The notes beneath the pieces are model-generated. The model was not told where the DNA came from. It was given only the letters and a program-made list of their open reading frames with translations, and did not search any database. A stretch of DNA of 64,000 nucleotides from Prochlorococcus sp. AG-409-P03 (lineage in GTDB: Bacteria > Cyanobacteriota > Cyanobacteriia > PCC-6307 > Cyanobiaceae): the NCBI GenBank assembly GCA_003215295.1, contig QCKN01000003.1, positions 1 through 64,000 on the forward strand. The letters are read 5' to 3'. Made by a program: the position numbers and the translations under genes. The stretch's first letter is position 1. The number at the start of each line of letters is the position of its first letter. Shown here in pieces: positions 54,599-64,000 of this stretch.

Positions 54599-57426
54599 TT
54601 CATAGTTACTTCTTTTTCAAGCTGTTCAAGAAGTAGTTTTTGTCCCATAATAAACTTATACATTAAAGACTCTTGCCCATCTGATACACCTGTCGCACCT
54701 ACTACTTCATTTATCATAGCATATTCTTCAGCTAATGCCTTGCTAATCATTACCGCAGAACCTGTTTGATAGGTATCTTTTCTTGTTTTTCTTGTAGTTT
54801 TTAAAGAAAGTGATTGTCTAGTACCTTTTCTCGTAATCCTAAGTGAACTACCTACGCCTTCAAAGTCCCACTCGTCTGGGTTATATAATATGCCTCTAGT
54901 AGGACCATCTAAAGGAGCTTGGTGTGAAACAACTAGTGTACTACCTGAATCTAAGTCTTTTACATTAGTAAAACCCCCACCGACTGCACCACCCAGCATT
55001 TGTATTGTGTATGCTGCGTTTGCTCTTGCGTTGATAGCATTTGCAGTAAGATTACCTTTCGAATCTCTTTCATTGCCATCCTGGTGGTATCTGGCAGTTG
55101 TAAGTAAGCGTGTCATTCTTTCACTAATATATGCATGATTTTGTGGAGTCATAGGAAGCCAATGCCCTTTGTCATCTTTAAACAATCTAAGAACATTATC
55201 CTGCTGTCCTTCTAGATATGAGAATTGGTTTTTTAATTTATTGTATATAGTTTGAGCCCCTGTGTTACTCCACTCACCAGGAATTACCTTACCTTTTTTA
55301 TCTACCTGAACACCATCAGCGCCAGGAAACACAGTACTTAATGCTTCAACATCTGCGTCCAATTTATCTTGATACGCTACAACTCCAGCATAAGTAGGGG
55401 AGCCTTTAATAGGATTCCCTGTATCGTCCATGGCATCTAAACCTAAACCTGTTCTTGTCTGCTGATGCATCTGGGGGTGAACAGTACCTCCTCCAGTATC
55501 TCTAACAACCGCAGACCGATCTTCCCAGCCATTATTTTCACCTGCTTTATAACCACCAAATCTTAGATAACTTTTTAGGCTAGATCCGATTGTATAGACA
55601 GGAGTGCTATCTGTTAAGGTTCGTCCTTCAGACTTATAAACAGACTCATAATGAGAGAGTATATTCTTTGCTTCTTTTCCTTGGGTTCTAAGTTCACCTA
55701 TTGTAGTAGTTTCATACCCTAATGCAAGGTGATCACAGTCCGTTCCTCCTTGGGCTAAACATGCACTACGAAAATGTTCCACTTTAGCTTCAGCTACATC
55801 TGGATCTAAATACCCGTAGACATTATCATCTGCATATCCTTGTCCAGTGTTTACCCCTACTGGCAGAATAAGATCTGGTTCTAAAGCTTCCAAGACTGGT
55901 AATTCTAATCGTGACAACGAAACAAAATAAGACTTTAAAAGCTCGTCATTCTCTGTCATCTTTTCCAATTCTTGAAGAGTTTCATATATTTTTTGACTTT
56001 CTGTGTCAGTAGAAACTTCTCCTGCTGCAACTTTTTTTGCCCACTGCATCGCCGCTTTGAATTTAAAATCGTCTTCAAGTAATTTACCAGCAATATAATC
56101 TAAATGATCTTTTAATATTTTTCTTCTATCTCTAGGGTTTTTTACATTCTGAATAAGCCCAGCTATATGAAGACTGGTTATAGCAACTTCATTAATTTTC
56201 CCCCTAAAATCGTTGAGTTCTTGAGGATCATACTTAGCTTTAGGTACTTGTTGTATAGGCATACCACCACAATTATCCATTGCTCTTTCAGCAGCATAAT
56301 CTAGCATAGGATTAGATTGTATAACCATGCCCTGCTCAGTCTCACCCCTTGCTAGAAATACAAAACTATTTCCTCGCTTTTTAACATAAGTAGACATCTT
56401 TCCACAGTCTTCAAATTCTTTATCACCTAACGCTGCTCTGAATAAAAAGTTTACTGACTCTGCTGCACCCCGCATTAAAACTATATCATTCTCAGCTAAA
56501 ACAACTGGTGTAACAACCAAGTCAGTTTCGCCAGTCTCATTCCCTTTATCGTCCAATACGGGGTCAGATGAAATGTCAATGCCCTCTGCTAGTGCAAATT
56601 TTCTTTCTAAACTTGCCCCTGCATTTCCTGTAATATAAGATTGCTCTGCTTGGGTTCCTCCTTCTGCTGCTCTAGAGCCACCAGTAGCCCAATGGTCTTC
56701 CCCTTCTGGATTCCGTAATCTATAGTCTTCAGCTAATTTTTTTCCGTGACCTACCCACTCTCTTATTTTATCCTCAAGACCATCAGGACCATCATCTCTA
56801 AAACCTCTATGTCTTTCGAAAGTTCCACCTGCTCTATCCCACGAAGCATTACGGTCTAGTTCTTGCCTAAGTTCCGCATTTCTTTTGTTTCTTGCTTCTT
56901 CTTCTTTTTCTTCTGGAGTCTTGGGTTTATCTGGAGTAGTTTTTTTAGGGGCTGCTCCTTCGTGTCGTGCTGCTAAAGCGTTTCTATATCTTCTAAATAT
57001 TTGAGAATTGCCTTCACCATATCGGTTAATAATGGGACGATCTGATTTAACATCCCCAAATCCTCGATAATAAATAAAGGTTTCCCCTTGAGGTAATATA
57101 GCTGTAGGATCTCCTCCTGACTGAATAGTCTTAATAACTTTTGCTATTGTTCCTTGAGGTACACCATAACCTGTTTCAGAATTATCAGGGTTAGGAGCAT
57201 TAGGAATATCAGTACCCACACTCATTTGTCCCTTGGGGTCTGAGGTCCCTAACTGCTTAATTAGTAGATCATCAATTTCTTTTGCCGCTTCGGGATTTTG
57301 TTTTTTTAAAGTTTCATAATCTCCTGTAGGAACTTGTCCCGCAGCAGTAACCTCGTCAAGAGTAATATTTAACTGTCGCTTCTTGAGCTTATCGTAACTT
57401 TCTAGTAATTGAGTAAAATAGTTCAT
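54595..57426 (-). CDS. large virion or virion-associated protein
   Basis: 943 residues, mixed, with long charged segments (KKTTPDKPKTPEEKEEEARN) and a C-terminal helical part. Its location just before tail tube and sheath genes, large size and lack of signal peptide suggest a structural or injected protein. No enzyme motif recognised. Its ATG is eight bases after TATAAT. Its own terminator is not obvious: it ends against the plus-strand nuclease gene. Confidence 0.55.
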   Translation of the reverse strand: MNYFTQLLESYDKLKKRQLNITLDEVTAAGQVPTGDYETLKKQNPEAAKEIDDLLIKQLGTSDPKGQMSVGTDIPNAPNPDNSETGYGVPQGTIAKVIKTIQSGGDPTAILPQGETFIYYRGFGDVKSDRPIINRYGEGNSQIFRRYRNALAARHEGAAPKKTTPDKPKTPEEKEEEARNKRNAELRQELDRNASWDRAGGTFERHRGFRDDGPDGLEDKIREWVGHGKKLAEDYRLRNPEGEDHWATGGSRAAEGGTQAEQSYITGNAGASLERKFALAEGIDISSDPVLDDKGNETGETDLVVTPVVLAENDIVLMRGAAESVNFLFRAALGDKEFEDCGKMSTYVKKRGNSFVFLARGETEQGMVIQSNPMLDYAAERAMDNCGGMPIQQVPKAKYDPQELNDFRGKINEVAITSLHIAGLIQNVKNPRDRRKILKDHLDYIAGKLLEDDFKFKAAMQWAKKVAAGEVSTDTESQKIYETLQELEKMTENDELLKSYFVSLSRLELPVLEALEPDLILPVGVNTGQGYADDNVYGYLDPDVAEAKVEHFRSACLAQGGTDCDHLALGYETTTIGELRTQGKEAKNILSHYESVYKSEGRTLTDSTPVYTIGSSLKSYLRFGGYKAGENNGWEDRSAVVRDTGGGTVHPQMHQQTRTGLGLDAMDDTGNPIKGSPTYAGVVAYQDKLDADVEALSTVFPGADGVQVDKKGKVIPGEWSNTGAQTIYNKLKNQFSYLEGQQDNVLRLFKDDKGHWLPMTPQNHAYISERMTRLLTTARYHQDGNERDSKGNLTANAINARANAAYTIQMLGGAVGGGFTNVKDLDSGSTLVVSHQAPLDGPTRGILYNPDEWDFEGVGSSLRITRKGTRQSLSLKTTRKTRKDTYQTGSAVMISKALAEEYAMINEVVGATGVSDGQESLMYKFIMGQKLLLEQLEKEVTMN

Positions 57427-57443
57427 TCTATATCATTATAGAT

Positions 57444-57486
57444 AAAGAAAAGGCCCAACCCAGCGTAAAAGACTGCGTTGGGCCTT
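57444..57486 (-). terminator. terminator after the tail tube gene
   Basis: Minus strand: AAGGCCCAAC (57486-57477) pairs with GTTGGGCCTT (57459-57450), then TTCTTT. A TATAAT and the ATG at 57426 follow directly. Confidence 0.75.
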
Positions 57487-57505
57487 TAATTCTGATCATT
57501 ACTTA

Positions 57506-58096
57506 TTAAGGGGTTGAAATATCCTCTCTATGAATAATAAAGTCGTAGCGAAGTTTCATCTCTAAAGTGTGGAATTCGTTCTGAGAGTAGTTGTACTCTG
57601 CGGCAGTAAGCGATTTAGGCCAAGCACCAATTAACTGAATGTAGTTATAGGGCTGCATGTCAGAAGAGAGTTGTACTAATTCAATATTAGTCTTAAAACG
57701 ACCTGGAGTTTGTAGGAAGCTGCTTGTAAACTCACCTGTTGTTGGATCCCAAATAGTTTGGAAGAACTTAAAGAGTCCAACATTAGCCTTAGTCTTAACA
57801 AGGTTATCAAAGGTAACGGTCATTTCCTCAGTACTTGGCTTTCCAGGGTAGTAAACTTGGTCGTTAACTCTGTGTACAGGAATATCCTCGACCTGAAGAC
57901 CAATACCATTAACCTGCTTCGCTGCAAGAGTTAAGGGCTTCGAAAAAGAACCAATCTCAACTTCCTGTGGAGGGTGAAATGTTATTTCCCATTGATAAGC
58001 TCTGATCGAATCAATGTCCTGGGAAATAACAGGCATGGTATTACCATCCGTGATGTCCCGATTTAAATTGTTTGCATAGTATCCTGTAAGTCCCAT
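57506..58096 (-). CDS. tail tube protein (gp19-like)
   Basis: 196 residues. RAYQWEITFHPP, LAAKQVNGIGLQVEDIPV, TVTFDNLVKTKANVGLFKFF and a C-terminal LEMKLRYDFI match the beta-sandwich tail tube proteins of T4-like phages (gp19). Forms the rigid inner tube. Directly downstream of the sheath gene, with a terminator after it. Confidence 0.85.
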   Translation of the reverse strand: MGLTGYYANNLNRDITDGNTMPVISQDIDSIRAYQWEITFHPPQEVEIGSFSKPLTLAAKQVNGIGLQVEDIPVHRVNDQVYYPGKPSTEEMTVTFDNLVKTKANVGLFKFFQTIWDPTTGEFTSSFLQTPGRFKTNIELVQLSSDMQPYNYIQLIGAWPKSLTAAEYNYSQNEFHTLEMKLRYDFIIHREDISTP

Positions 58097-58110
58097 TAGT
58101 TTCTCCTATT

Positions 58111-60204
58111 CTAACTTAAGTTTGTAGATTGGTTTGTAATATTGAGTTCAAAGACAATAACTTCAGCAGTCTTTGTTGGCTTAATAAGAACTTTACACCA
58201 AAGTTCATTTCTATCAACCCTAACAGGTGTGTTTGTAGTTTCATCACAAACAACCTTGAATTGATTAATTCCTCTTCTTCGTCTAATATCATCTAGGAAA
58301 GGATCAAGCGTAGCCTTTACCTTTTCCCAGGTGATCTCATCATTAGGCTCGAAAACAAATCTTTGAGTTGCATCTAAAATAACTCTCTTAACAACGAGCA
58401 AGAGTCTACGAACATTAATTCTGTCTAATGCAGTGGGATCTCTCTGTGCTGTTCTTTGCCCGAAGATCGTAATCCCTCTCTGGGGGAAATTAACGATGGG
58501 GTTGATTGCATTACCGCCACTGTATAAGGAGTCTCTGTCTCCCTGATTGAGATCAACTTCAACCTCAGTGGGCTTAAGAAGTCTACCTCTAACAAAACCT
58601 GCGGGAGCGAACCATGGATCAGCAACACTATCAGTGAAGCACATTTGCTTAATACCGTAGACACCTGGATCCATAAAGATATCCCTACCTAGGTAAGGGT
58701 TGAATACTTTTACAGCAGGATAATAAATAGCTGCGTAAGAGCTATTTATTGGGGAGGTTCTCATTAATTTACCGTTATGCCAATCAATAGCGTTTTGAGC
58801 ATTACCAATTGCAAGAGGAGTACCTAAAACAGCTATAAAATCGTTTGTTCTTTCTGCTAATGCTACTAACTCATTTTGAACAGCTTCGTCGGTGATGCCT
58901 GGGACAATAGCCATGGTGATTGGAACGCCTTCTACATCTAATGATTGCATACCTGTTTTAGGAAGAGCCGCAGCATTTCCTACTAAAGAACCAGTGGTGT
59001 TTTCAGAAGCTCCACTGTTACCACCAGCCATTCCTACCCCACCATCAATAAATTTAGTAAATCGGGGTGTGATATCATCTGTACCATTAGCGTCTGCAAC
59101 GCCATCACCTAGTAAAACATCAATTCTCTTAGTAAACAGAATTGGATTAGCATCAAGGGAGCCTCCATCTTCTTCCAAGTTGCCCCGAATAACTTCAGAT
59201 GTAGTATCAGTATTACCAGTGTTGATTATAGACTCAACAAAAGATTCTGTTCCTAGAGAAACCGTAAAGCTTTCTAATATAGAGCCATTCTCATAAACAT
59301 ACAATACTGATTGATCACCACCTAAGGATTCAGTAGCGACTGCGTTACCTTTTACTGCACCGCCAACACCTACAACCTCATTGTAACCCGCTCCAGGCCA
59401 AAGTGATTCTGCTTTATATGCGAAAGATGCAGTTGAATAAGTCCAACCATTTGCGTTACCAGTGTCTGCCCAAGCAGGAGTTTCAGGATCGCTCCCCTCT
59501 TCAATCAGGGGATTACCTTCAGAGTCTAATGCAACAAAAGCATTTGAGATAATATCATCAATATCCTTAGCAGCGGAGGAGTATGCAGTCGCAGTAATTG
59601 AAGCCGTTGCACCTGCTGCGAAGCCAACTAAAATACCGTTTTCTGAACCCATAAGGGAACCAGCATCATCGTCATCCCAAAAAACGCCAACCTTGTCAGT
59701 GCTAAGGGAACCCCCTATGGCCGCTCTTAAGGCTTGAGCATTAGTCTCGCCATTAGGCACAGGAACATGGAATGTTCTAGAGCCTTCTGGGAAACCAAAA
59801 TCATTATTATTGTCACGGACAGATATTTCCACCCAAACACCCTCAGTAGCCTCAGTAAAAATATTTGAATTAACAGCTAAAGCTGGGCAAGCACCTAAGG
59901 ATAAGCGACTAGAAGCTAATGCACTTTCTTCATCATCAATTGCACGAACAAACCATAGTTGATTCGTTCCGTTAGGACCCGCAAGAATCTCTAATGCACC
60001 TTGGAGTCCCTGACCTGGAAGATCGTCACTAGGTTCACCAAATGTACTTACAAGTTGTGTTGGGCTGGTAATTAGAGTAGGCTTATGTGGCTCTCCTTTA
60101 TCAGCAAACCCAACCACACCTACAATAGATGGGTTAGTTGCTGGGGTGTATTCACTAATATCTTTCTCAATTACATAGACACCTGGACTTACAAAATTTG
60201 GCAT
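58111..60204 (-). CDS. contractile tail sheath protein (gp18-like)
   Basis: 697 residues. SPGVYVIEKDISEYTP at the N-terminus (the handshake region) and the conserved C-terminal sheath domain with FAPAGFVRGRLL (its AG.NRG-like region), QRGITIFGQRTAQRD, NVRRLLLVVKRVI and RFVFEPND. Defines a myovirus. The middle ~250 residues carry variable surface domains with many Gly/Asp/Thr. Confidence 0.95.
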   Translation of the reverse strand: MPNFVSPGVYVIEKDISEYTPATNPSIVGVVGFADKGEPHKPTLITSPTQLVSTFGEPSDDLPGQGLQGALEILAGPNGTNQLWFVRAIDDEESALASSRLSLGACPALAVNSNIFTEATEGVWVEISVRDNNNDFGFPEGSRTFHVPVPNGETNAQALRAAIGGSLSTDKVGVFWDDDDAGSLMGSENGILVGFAAGATASITATAYSSAAKDIDDIISNAFVALDSEGNPLIEEGSDPETPAWADTGNANGWTYSTASFAYKAESLWPGAGYNEVVGVGGAVKGNAVATESLGGDQSVLYVYENGSILESFTVSLGTESFVESIINTGNTDTTSEVIRGNLEEDGGSLDANPILFTKRIDVLLGDGVADANGTDDITPRFTKFIDGGVGMAGGNSGASENTTGSLVGNAAALPKTGMQSLDVEGVPITMAIVPGITDEAVQNELVALAERTNDFIAVLGTPLAIGNAQNAIDWHNGKLMRTSPINSSYAAIYYPAVKVFNPYLGRDIFMDPGVYGIKQMCFTDSVADPWFAPAGFVRGRLLKPTEVEVDLNQGDRDSLYSGGNAINPIVNFPQRGITIFGQRTAQRDPTALDRINVRRLLLVVKRVILDATQRFVFEPNDEITWEKVKATLDPFLDDIRRRRGINQFKVVCDETTNTPVRVDRNELWCKVLIKPTKTAEVIVFELNITNQSTNLS

Positions 60205-60213
60205 AATTATCTC

Positions 60214-60390
60214 CTAAGCATTTTTTAAACGCAAAAGCTGCATTTTCTGCATATTCTTTACTTGTTCGGTAATATAGTAGGAAGGAACTACTATAGTCTC
60301 CTTAGGCTTTAACCATCTTGTGATATGACCTTTAGGAGTGTTAATGTGGATCTCAAATCCTTGCAAACTATCATTGGTGATACTTTTCAT
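60214..60390 (-). CDS. 58-residue protein between sheath and tail completion genes
   Basis: ATG 60390 follows GAGGAA; stop 60214 is ten bases before the sheath ATG. Basic, with a beta-type N-terminal half (SLQGFEIHINTPKGHITRWL) and a helical C-terminus. Short conserved-looking genes at this place are common in T4-like genomes. Role unknown. Confidence 0.6.
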   Translation of the reverse strand: MKSITNDSLQGFEIHINTPKGHITRWLKPKETIVVPSYYITEQVKNMQKMQLLRLKNA

Positions 60391-60443
60391 AATAATTCCT
60401 CTATTATATTTACTATACCTTGTAACTAAGGTTGATTATTTTT

Positions 60444-61118
60444 TTAGGTTAAATGAACATCAACCCCTAATTCTTCTATTTTTCCAGTAGAAGTATATCT
60501 AAATTTTGGGCTAGGTATATATGTTTCTACAGAAACAGTAAATGTCTTTCGAATAAGCCTGTCTTCTCTGTCCCCTGCGGTTACATCAGAGTTATTAGCC
60601 TCGTCGGTTAAGAATGCTTTCGTATCTTTACTATAGGGAGTAATAAAGAACAAGCTAGGATTAAATTTAAGCCTCACTTGCTCTGCTAATTGATCCATAT
60701 CTTCCATGTATTTGGTCCAAATACTAACACCGTAGCTAATATTTACGGGCCTATCAACAAAGCTTATCACCCTCTCTGCTCTAGCTGTCTCATTATTGTA
60801 AAACTTACTAGCAATAATAATAGGCTTATATTTACGCCTAGTGGGGTCATCATCAATCTTAGTCTGCCCAACTGTAACTACAGGAAGAATAATATTATTC
60901 TCTTGATATAGTTTTGCGATTGTCCGCTCAGGGTTTGCGTGAAAGCATTTTACATCAGTAAAATTACCCTCAGCATCAATATACCCTAAGTTACCGAACT
61001 CATGAATAAGAGAACGCAAGGTTTCTTTATAAACTTTTGCAGGTAAAGTGGACTTTTTAGTAGCTTCCATCAGATACCCACGAAGCTTTTCATTAGCTGA
61101 TCTACCCTCAATCGCCAT
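60444..61118 (-). CDS. tail terminator / sheath stabiliser (gp15 or gp3-like)
   Basis: 224 residues. RAERVISFVDRPVNISYGVSIW and YMEDMDQLAEQVRLKFNPSLFF are segments I associate with proximal tail-sheath stabilisers of T4-like phages, in the expected position between neck and sheath genes. It would cap the tail. gp3 and gp15 types are not distinguishable here. Confidence 0.7.
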   Translation of the reverse strand: MAIEGRSANEKLRGYLMEATKKSTLPAKVYKETLRSLIHEFGNLGYIDAEGNFTDVKCFHANPERTIAKLYQENNIILPVVTVGQTKIDDDPTRRKYKPIIIASKFYNNETARAERVISFVDRPVNISYGVSIWTKYMEDMDQLAEQVRLKFNPSLFFITPYSKDTKAFLTDEANNSDVTAGDREDRLIRKTFTVSVETYIPSPKFRYTSTGKIEELGVDVHLT

Positions 61119-61671
61119 GCATATACCTTCCTAGTTCATCAGTTGTGTGTAAGTTTGGTGTGTCCTGAACTTCTTCGTTAGCGCGAAGGAGTTTAGCAGA
61201 ACATACGAGGTGATACACGCCATAAATTTCAAAGCTATCTTCTTGAACTTGGAAGATCTCGTACTTCTGCTCCTGGAATTTAGGTTTTATAACATCTCCA
61301 GGTAGGGGCATCCTGTTTAATCTCTCCTCAATATAGCTTTTATTAAATACAAACAACTGCTCATTAGTTAATTCGATTCCAAACTCTGAGAGGTTTTCCT
61401 CCAAAGCTTTAGGCTCATAATGACCATGAACAACAATAGGTTCTGTAGCTATAGGCTTATTACGAGATTCTAGATATACATCATCATGATCTTCACTCTG
61501 ATAATATTTGTAGTAATATAGCTCAGATCCTGAGATCTTAATTAGCTCATCATCAACAAGATTAAAAAGATTAATATCTGCGTTTTCTTGATCAAAAAAG
61601 TTAAGCATACTACTGCCTTCCCCTTCGGGGAGGGGTGGCATATTTGTAGTAACTTTAAAATTCTTAGGCAT
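61108..61671 (-). CDS. neck protein, gp14-like
   Basis: 187 residues. ELYYYKYYQSEDHDDVYLES followed by a beta-rich domain (GDVIKPKFQEQKYEIFQV) in a gp14-like layout; it lies between the gp13-like and gp15/gp3-like genes as in T4. Sequence support is moderate. Confidence 0.55.
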   Translation of the reverse strand: MPKNFKVTTNMPPLPEGEGSSMLNFFDQENADINLFNLVDDELIKISGSELYYYKYYQSEDHDDVYLESRNKPIATEPIVVHGHYEPKALEENLSEFGIELTNEQLFVFNKSYIEERLNRMPLPGDVIKPKFQEQKYEIFQVQEDSFEIYGVYHLVCSAKLLRANEEVQDTPNLHTTDELGRYMHGD

Positions 61672-63028
61672 TTCTCAATCTTCTTCTGAGCATCTCCCTT
61701 AGGGGACTTCCAGTACCTAGGTACTCAGTATGTGCCCTGTCTATGTTGGTGTCGGGATGTTCGATCTCCCCTCTAGAGAGAGCATGAGGCATTGGTTTCT
61801 GTGTCCATTTCTTGCGTCTTGTTTGCTTAAATGTCTTCCTCGCTTGCTGTGCCCCACTAAGATTTCCAGATTTCCTTAACTGCAAGAGCTTTTCCAGATG
61901 TTTTTTTCTTAAAGCTATATTAGTTGGATCCCTCTTCACAGGGTCTTGCGTATATCTTTTACCCGCAGGAAGTTCGAGAGGCGCATCCTTCAGATTTTTA
62001 ACATCCCAACTCCACGGGCGTCGTGTTGTAGCAGGTAGGTCAGCGCCTCTTTCTATTTGGTTAGGATTGTAGTTAGATGGTTTATGCTCGATGGGCGTAG
62101 CATCTACTTTAAGAGGATCCTCTGGCACTAAGCTGGTTTCAGGTTTAACCTTAGGGTCTGTGGGTTTTCCTCTCCCTACTTTATACCATGGAACTCCTCC
62201 TTTACTAATAGGTCTACCTGTTCTAGATATCCCTGGCTCTGTTGTGTATGGATAAGAGGGGTCCGTTCTATCTCCAGATGTCTTTCTATATTCTGGTTCC
62301 TCCTCACCCCTAGCCATGGCTCTAGCTCTTGCGATATCTCTAAATGCTTTCACTGCTTCAGGATCACCAGCCAATCTTTTAGCTTGAGCTTGCTGCCTTT
62401 CTCTCCTTTGGATCCTCTGTGAAGTTGTTTGGTTCATGTACTTTCCAGAGGTTCCAGTTTGCTGCTTTCCTGGCTGAAATCCGAACTCTGTCTTCTTTGT
62501 TACTTTACCAGTATCTGGATCCACTTCTGTTCTTTGTACATCTCCATATCTTGAAGTAAATCCAGGAAGTGGCTTTCCTTGTCTCAGTTCGTACTCTCTA
62601 GCAAACTCATCTCTTTTAGCAGCAGTAGGAGCGTTCATCTTCCATTGATCAGAAAAGGTGGGTGCCCCTTTCCCCAATCTTCTATCTGCCATTCTTCTTT
62701 GTACGATATCCCAAGCTTTATCTCCTACTACTCTTTCTCCAGTGTTAGGATCAATCGCACCACCAACCATAGCATCACGCTTGGCTTGAGCTTTCATTGC
62801 GGCTCCCATATAGCCTTTCCTATAACCGAAACGATAATCATCTGCTGTTCCGATAACATCTCTTTTGATACGCTTTGCTGTTGCTCCTAATGAGCCTCTA
62901 AGCTTCCCCGCCTTGGTTTTTAGTGTAGAGGCTAATAATTCATCAATTCGATCATCAAATTCACTCTTAATATTTTCTTTAAGAGCTTGTCTTTCTGTAA
63001 GAATATCGTGTAATTTTTTCTTATCCAT
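61664..63028 (-). CDS. large basic virion-associated protein
   Basis: 454 residues, strongly basic and low-complexity (RRERQQAQAKRLAG; RKTFKQTRRKKWTQK), Pro-rich in the middle, presumably largely disordered. It lies between two neck genes where no T4 counterpart exists, so it is probably a structural or DNA-contacting insertion of this phage. Function unknown. Confidence 0.55.
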   Translation of the reverse strand: MDKKKLHDILTERQALKENIKSEFDDRIDELLASTLKTKAGKLRGSLGATAKRIKRDVIGTADDYRFGYRKGYMGAAMKAQAKRDAMVGGAIDPNTGERVVGDKAWDIVQRRMADRRLGKGAPTFSDQWKMNAPTAAKRDEFAREYELRQGKPLPGFTSRYGDVQRTEVDPDTGKVTKKTEFGFQPGKQQTGTSGKYMNQTTSQRIQRRERQQAQAKRLAGDPEAVKAFRDIARARAMARGEEEPEYRKTSGDRTDPSYPYTTEPGISRTGRPISKGGVPWYKVGRGKPTDPKVKPETSLVPEDPLKVDATPIEHKPSNYNPNQIERGADLPATTRRPWSWDVKNLKDAPLELPAGKRYTQDPVKRDPTNIALRKKHLEKLLQLRKSGNLSGAQQARKTFKQTRRKKWTQKPMPHALSRGEIEHPDTNIDRAHTEYLGTGSPLREMLRRRLRNA

Positions 63029-63029
63029 A

Positions 63030-63923
63030 TTAGTATGTAGTGAACACGGGTGGTTCTTCGATCTGTGAAGTAAGTTCTTCCATAAGAGCTTGCTTTTCTG
63101 TGGCTGATTCTTGTGCTAACTGTTGAGCATTAAGTGAGACACCCCCTCCAGGAGAAGGAACTTGTCCATATTTACCCCTAACCTGTGATAATACACCTTT
63201 AGCTACCGCTAACGCATACCTTTGAATCCAATTAACATAAGCAGGGTGTATAGTATTAGAATCTAATGCTCTATACTCAATAATAACAGGCTCTGGAGTC
63301 ATCACAGGAGCAGGATATAACTGCACATAGCGGTTATTTAAAATATTATATGAGCCTTCCTGGCTTAAAATCTTTCGTGTACTTTCGAGCATACTTTGGA
63401 GGAGGTAGAAATCACCTACCCCAAAGTTTTCAAACAAGAAATTCTCTTGAAAATACTTAATAAAAAAGTCAAATTCAAGCGTTCCTGCTTGCGATTGGAT
63501 ACTAAGCAAAGATTTTTTGTACACAATATAGCTTAAATTATCAATCATATATGTAGGAAGTTCATATACATTCTGACCAGCAGAAGCTTCAAATACTGCA
63601 TACTGCATAGTCCATAATGGAGCATGATAGTTTAGCTTTGTAACAGCTTCATCTATGCTCGCTTTTAATTGATAATGTGTAAGTTCGACACGAACAATAG
63701 GATGACCTAACATCCCCAAAACATAGTCTTTAACTAGTTCATCAAAAGGGGAAAACTCTACTCCATCTGATAGTTTAGTTTTATTCAGTTTTGAAGGATC
63801 AATATCTCCTTCTGGGGTATAGTTAAGGAGGTCATAGCCATAATCTTTAGAACTATTTCTATTACCAAAACTTGTCCCGTAACCATTAAGCCTCGGTCTT
63901 GGAAATGTCTTGTTTGTCGCCAT
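63030..63923 (-). CDS. neck protein, gp13-like
   Basis: 297 residues. YVLGMLGHPIVRVELTHYQLKASIDEA (split here) is characteristic of T4-like gp13 head-completion proteins, followed by YELPTYMIDNLSYIVYKK and LYPAP. Acts at the head-tail junction. Overlaps the next upstream gene by 38 bases. Confidence 0.8.
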   Translation of the reverse strand: MATNKTFPRPRLNGYGTSFGNRNSSKDYGYDLLNYTPEGDIDPSKLNKTKLSDGVEFSPFDELVKDYVLGMLGHPIVRVELTHYQLKASIDEAVTKLNYHAPLWTMQYAVFEASAGQNVYELPTYMIDNLSYIVYKKSLLSIQSQAGTLEFDFFIKYFQENFLFENFGVGDFYLLQSMLESTRKILSQEGSYNILNNRYVQLYPAPVMTPEPVIIEYRALDSNTIHPAYVNWIQRYALAVAKGVLSQVRGKYGQVPSPGGGVSLNAQQLAQESATEKQALMEELTSQIEEPPVFTTY

Positions 63924-64000
63924 CTATTTCTACCTTCTTTTTGGGTCTACCCCGTTTCTTTTCCTCAATTAAAGTTAACTGTGGATAATCTAGCTTTTCT
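63886..64000 (-). CDS. C-terminal end of an upstream gene with AT-hook-like motif
   Basis: The frame enters from beyond the window edge and ends at TAA 63886. About 38 residues are visible, including KKRGRPKKK, an AT-hook-like DNA-binding motif. It overlaps the gp13-like start by 38 bases, which is long for this genome. Identity of the full gene unknown; partial. Confidence 0.6.
   Translation of the reverse strand, partial: EKLDYPQLTLIEEKKRGRPKKKVEIDGDKQDISKTEA

Overview
The window looks like 64 kb of a large, tailed, contractile-tail (myovirus-type) phage genome with a T4-like core. The right end carries a tail sheath, tail tube, a gp13-like neck protein and other head-tail proteins. The middle carries a RecA/UvsX-type recombinase, a gp32-like single-strand DNA-binding protein, a DnaB-type helicase, SbcC/SbcD (gp46/gp47-like) nuclease subunits, a family-A DNA polymerase and a gp55-like late sigma factor. 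Lipoprotein signals and heptose/LPS-type sugar genes suggest a Gram-negative host. The four tRNAs (Arg-UCU, Leu-UAA, Asn-GUU, Ile-UAU) read A/T-rich codons, as expected of an A+T-rich phage in a less A+T-rich host. I cannot name the host or the phage genus.

Layout. (1) 1-5.0 kb: plus-strand block, visibly more G+C-rich than the rest, of short genes for small, often acidic or cysteine-paired proteins. Most start a few bases after a sigma70-like -10 box, so their mRNAs should be leaderless. Five copies of an intergenic hairpin plus 28-base element punctuate the block. It also holds a long structured non-coding stretch (1610-2012) and an 81-base RNA that has all the hallmarks of the tRNA-like domain of tmRNA, including a G3-U70 pair, but no tag reading frame. 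(2) 5.0-5.4 kb: convergent intergenic region with terminator-like hairpins. (3) 5.4-14.6 kb: minus-strand small-gene region with a sigma-like protein, lipoproteins, a HldE-type nucleotidyltransferase, a HAD phosphatase, dCMP deaminase, DUF4406 and a staphylococcal-nuclease-like protein. (4) 14.6-15.9 kb: four minus-strand tRNAs interleaved with tiny genes and strongly folded RNAs. (5) 16-20.7 kb: Clp-type AAA+ ATPase, DUF932 protein, recombinase. (6) 20.7-22.9 kb: LamG-ended fibre or adhesin, a deaminase-like and a zinc-ribbon protein. (7) 22.9-38.4 kb: about 16 tightly overlapping genes for sugar synthesis and transfer: cupin, DegT-fold enzyme with His in place of the PLP lysine, two radical SAM enzymes, exostosin-like and other glycosyltransferases, acetolactate-synthase-like and PanB-like enzymes, RmlC-like epimerase, SDR and HldE-type kinase. 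(8) 38.5-54.6 kb: replication, recombination and nucleotide metabolism, including a class II ribonucleotide reductase followed by ferredoxin and an IscA-like protein, and a DNA polymerase broken into three polypeptides with an opposite-strand gene lying in the break. (9) 54.6-64 kb: virion genes.

How it fits together. The plus-strand left block looks like early, host-polymerase-transcribed accessory genes. The minus-strand bulk is dense, translationally coupled operons (ATGA and TAATG overlaps are the rule). The gp55-like factor implies a separate late programme for the virion genes. The sugar cluster probably makes and attaches an unusual deoxy or branched sugar to a virion or cell-surface acceptor. 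That, the tag-less tmRNA-like RNA, the repeated element and the trisected polymerase are the most unusual things here.
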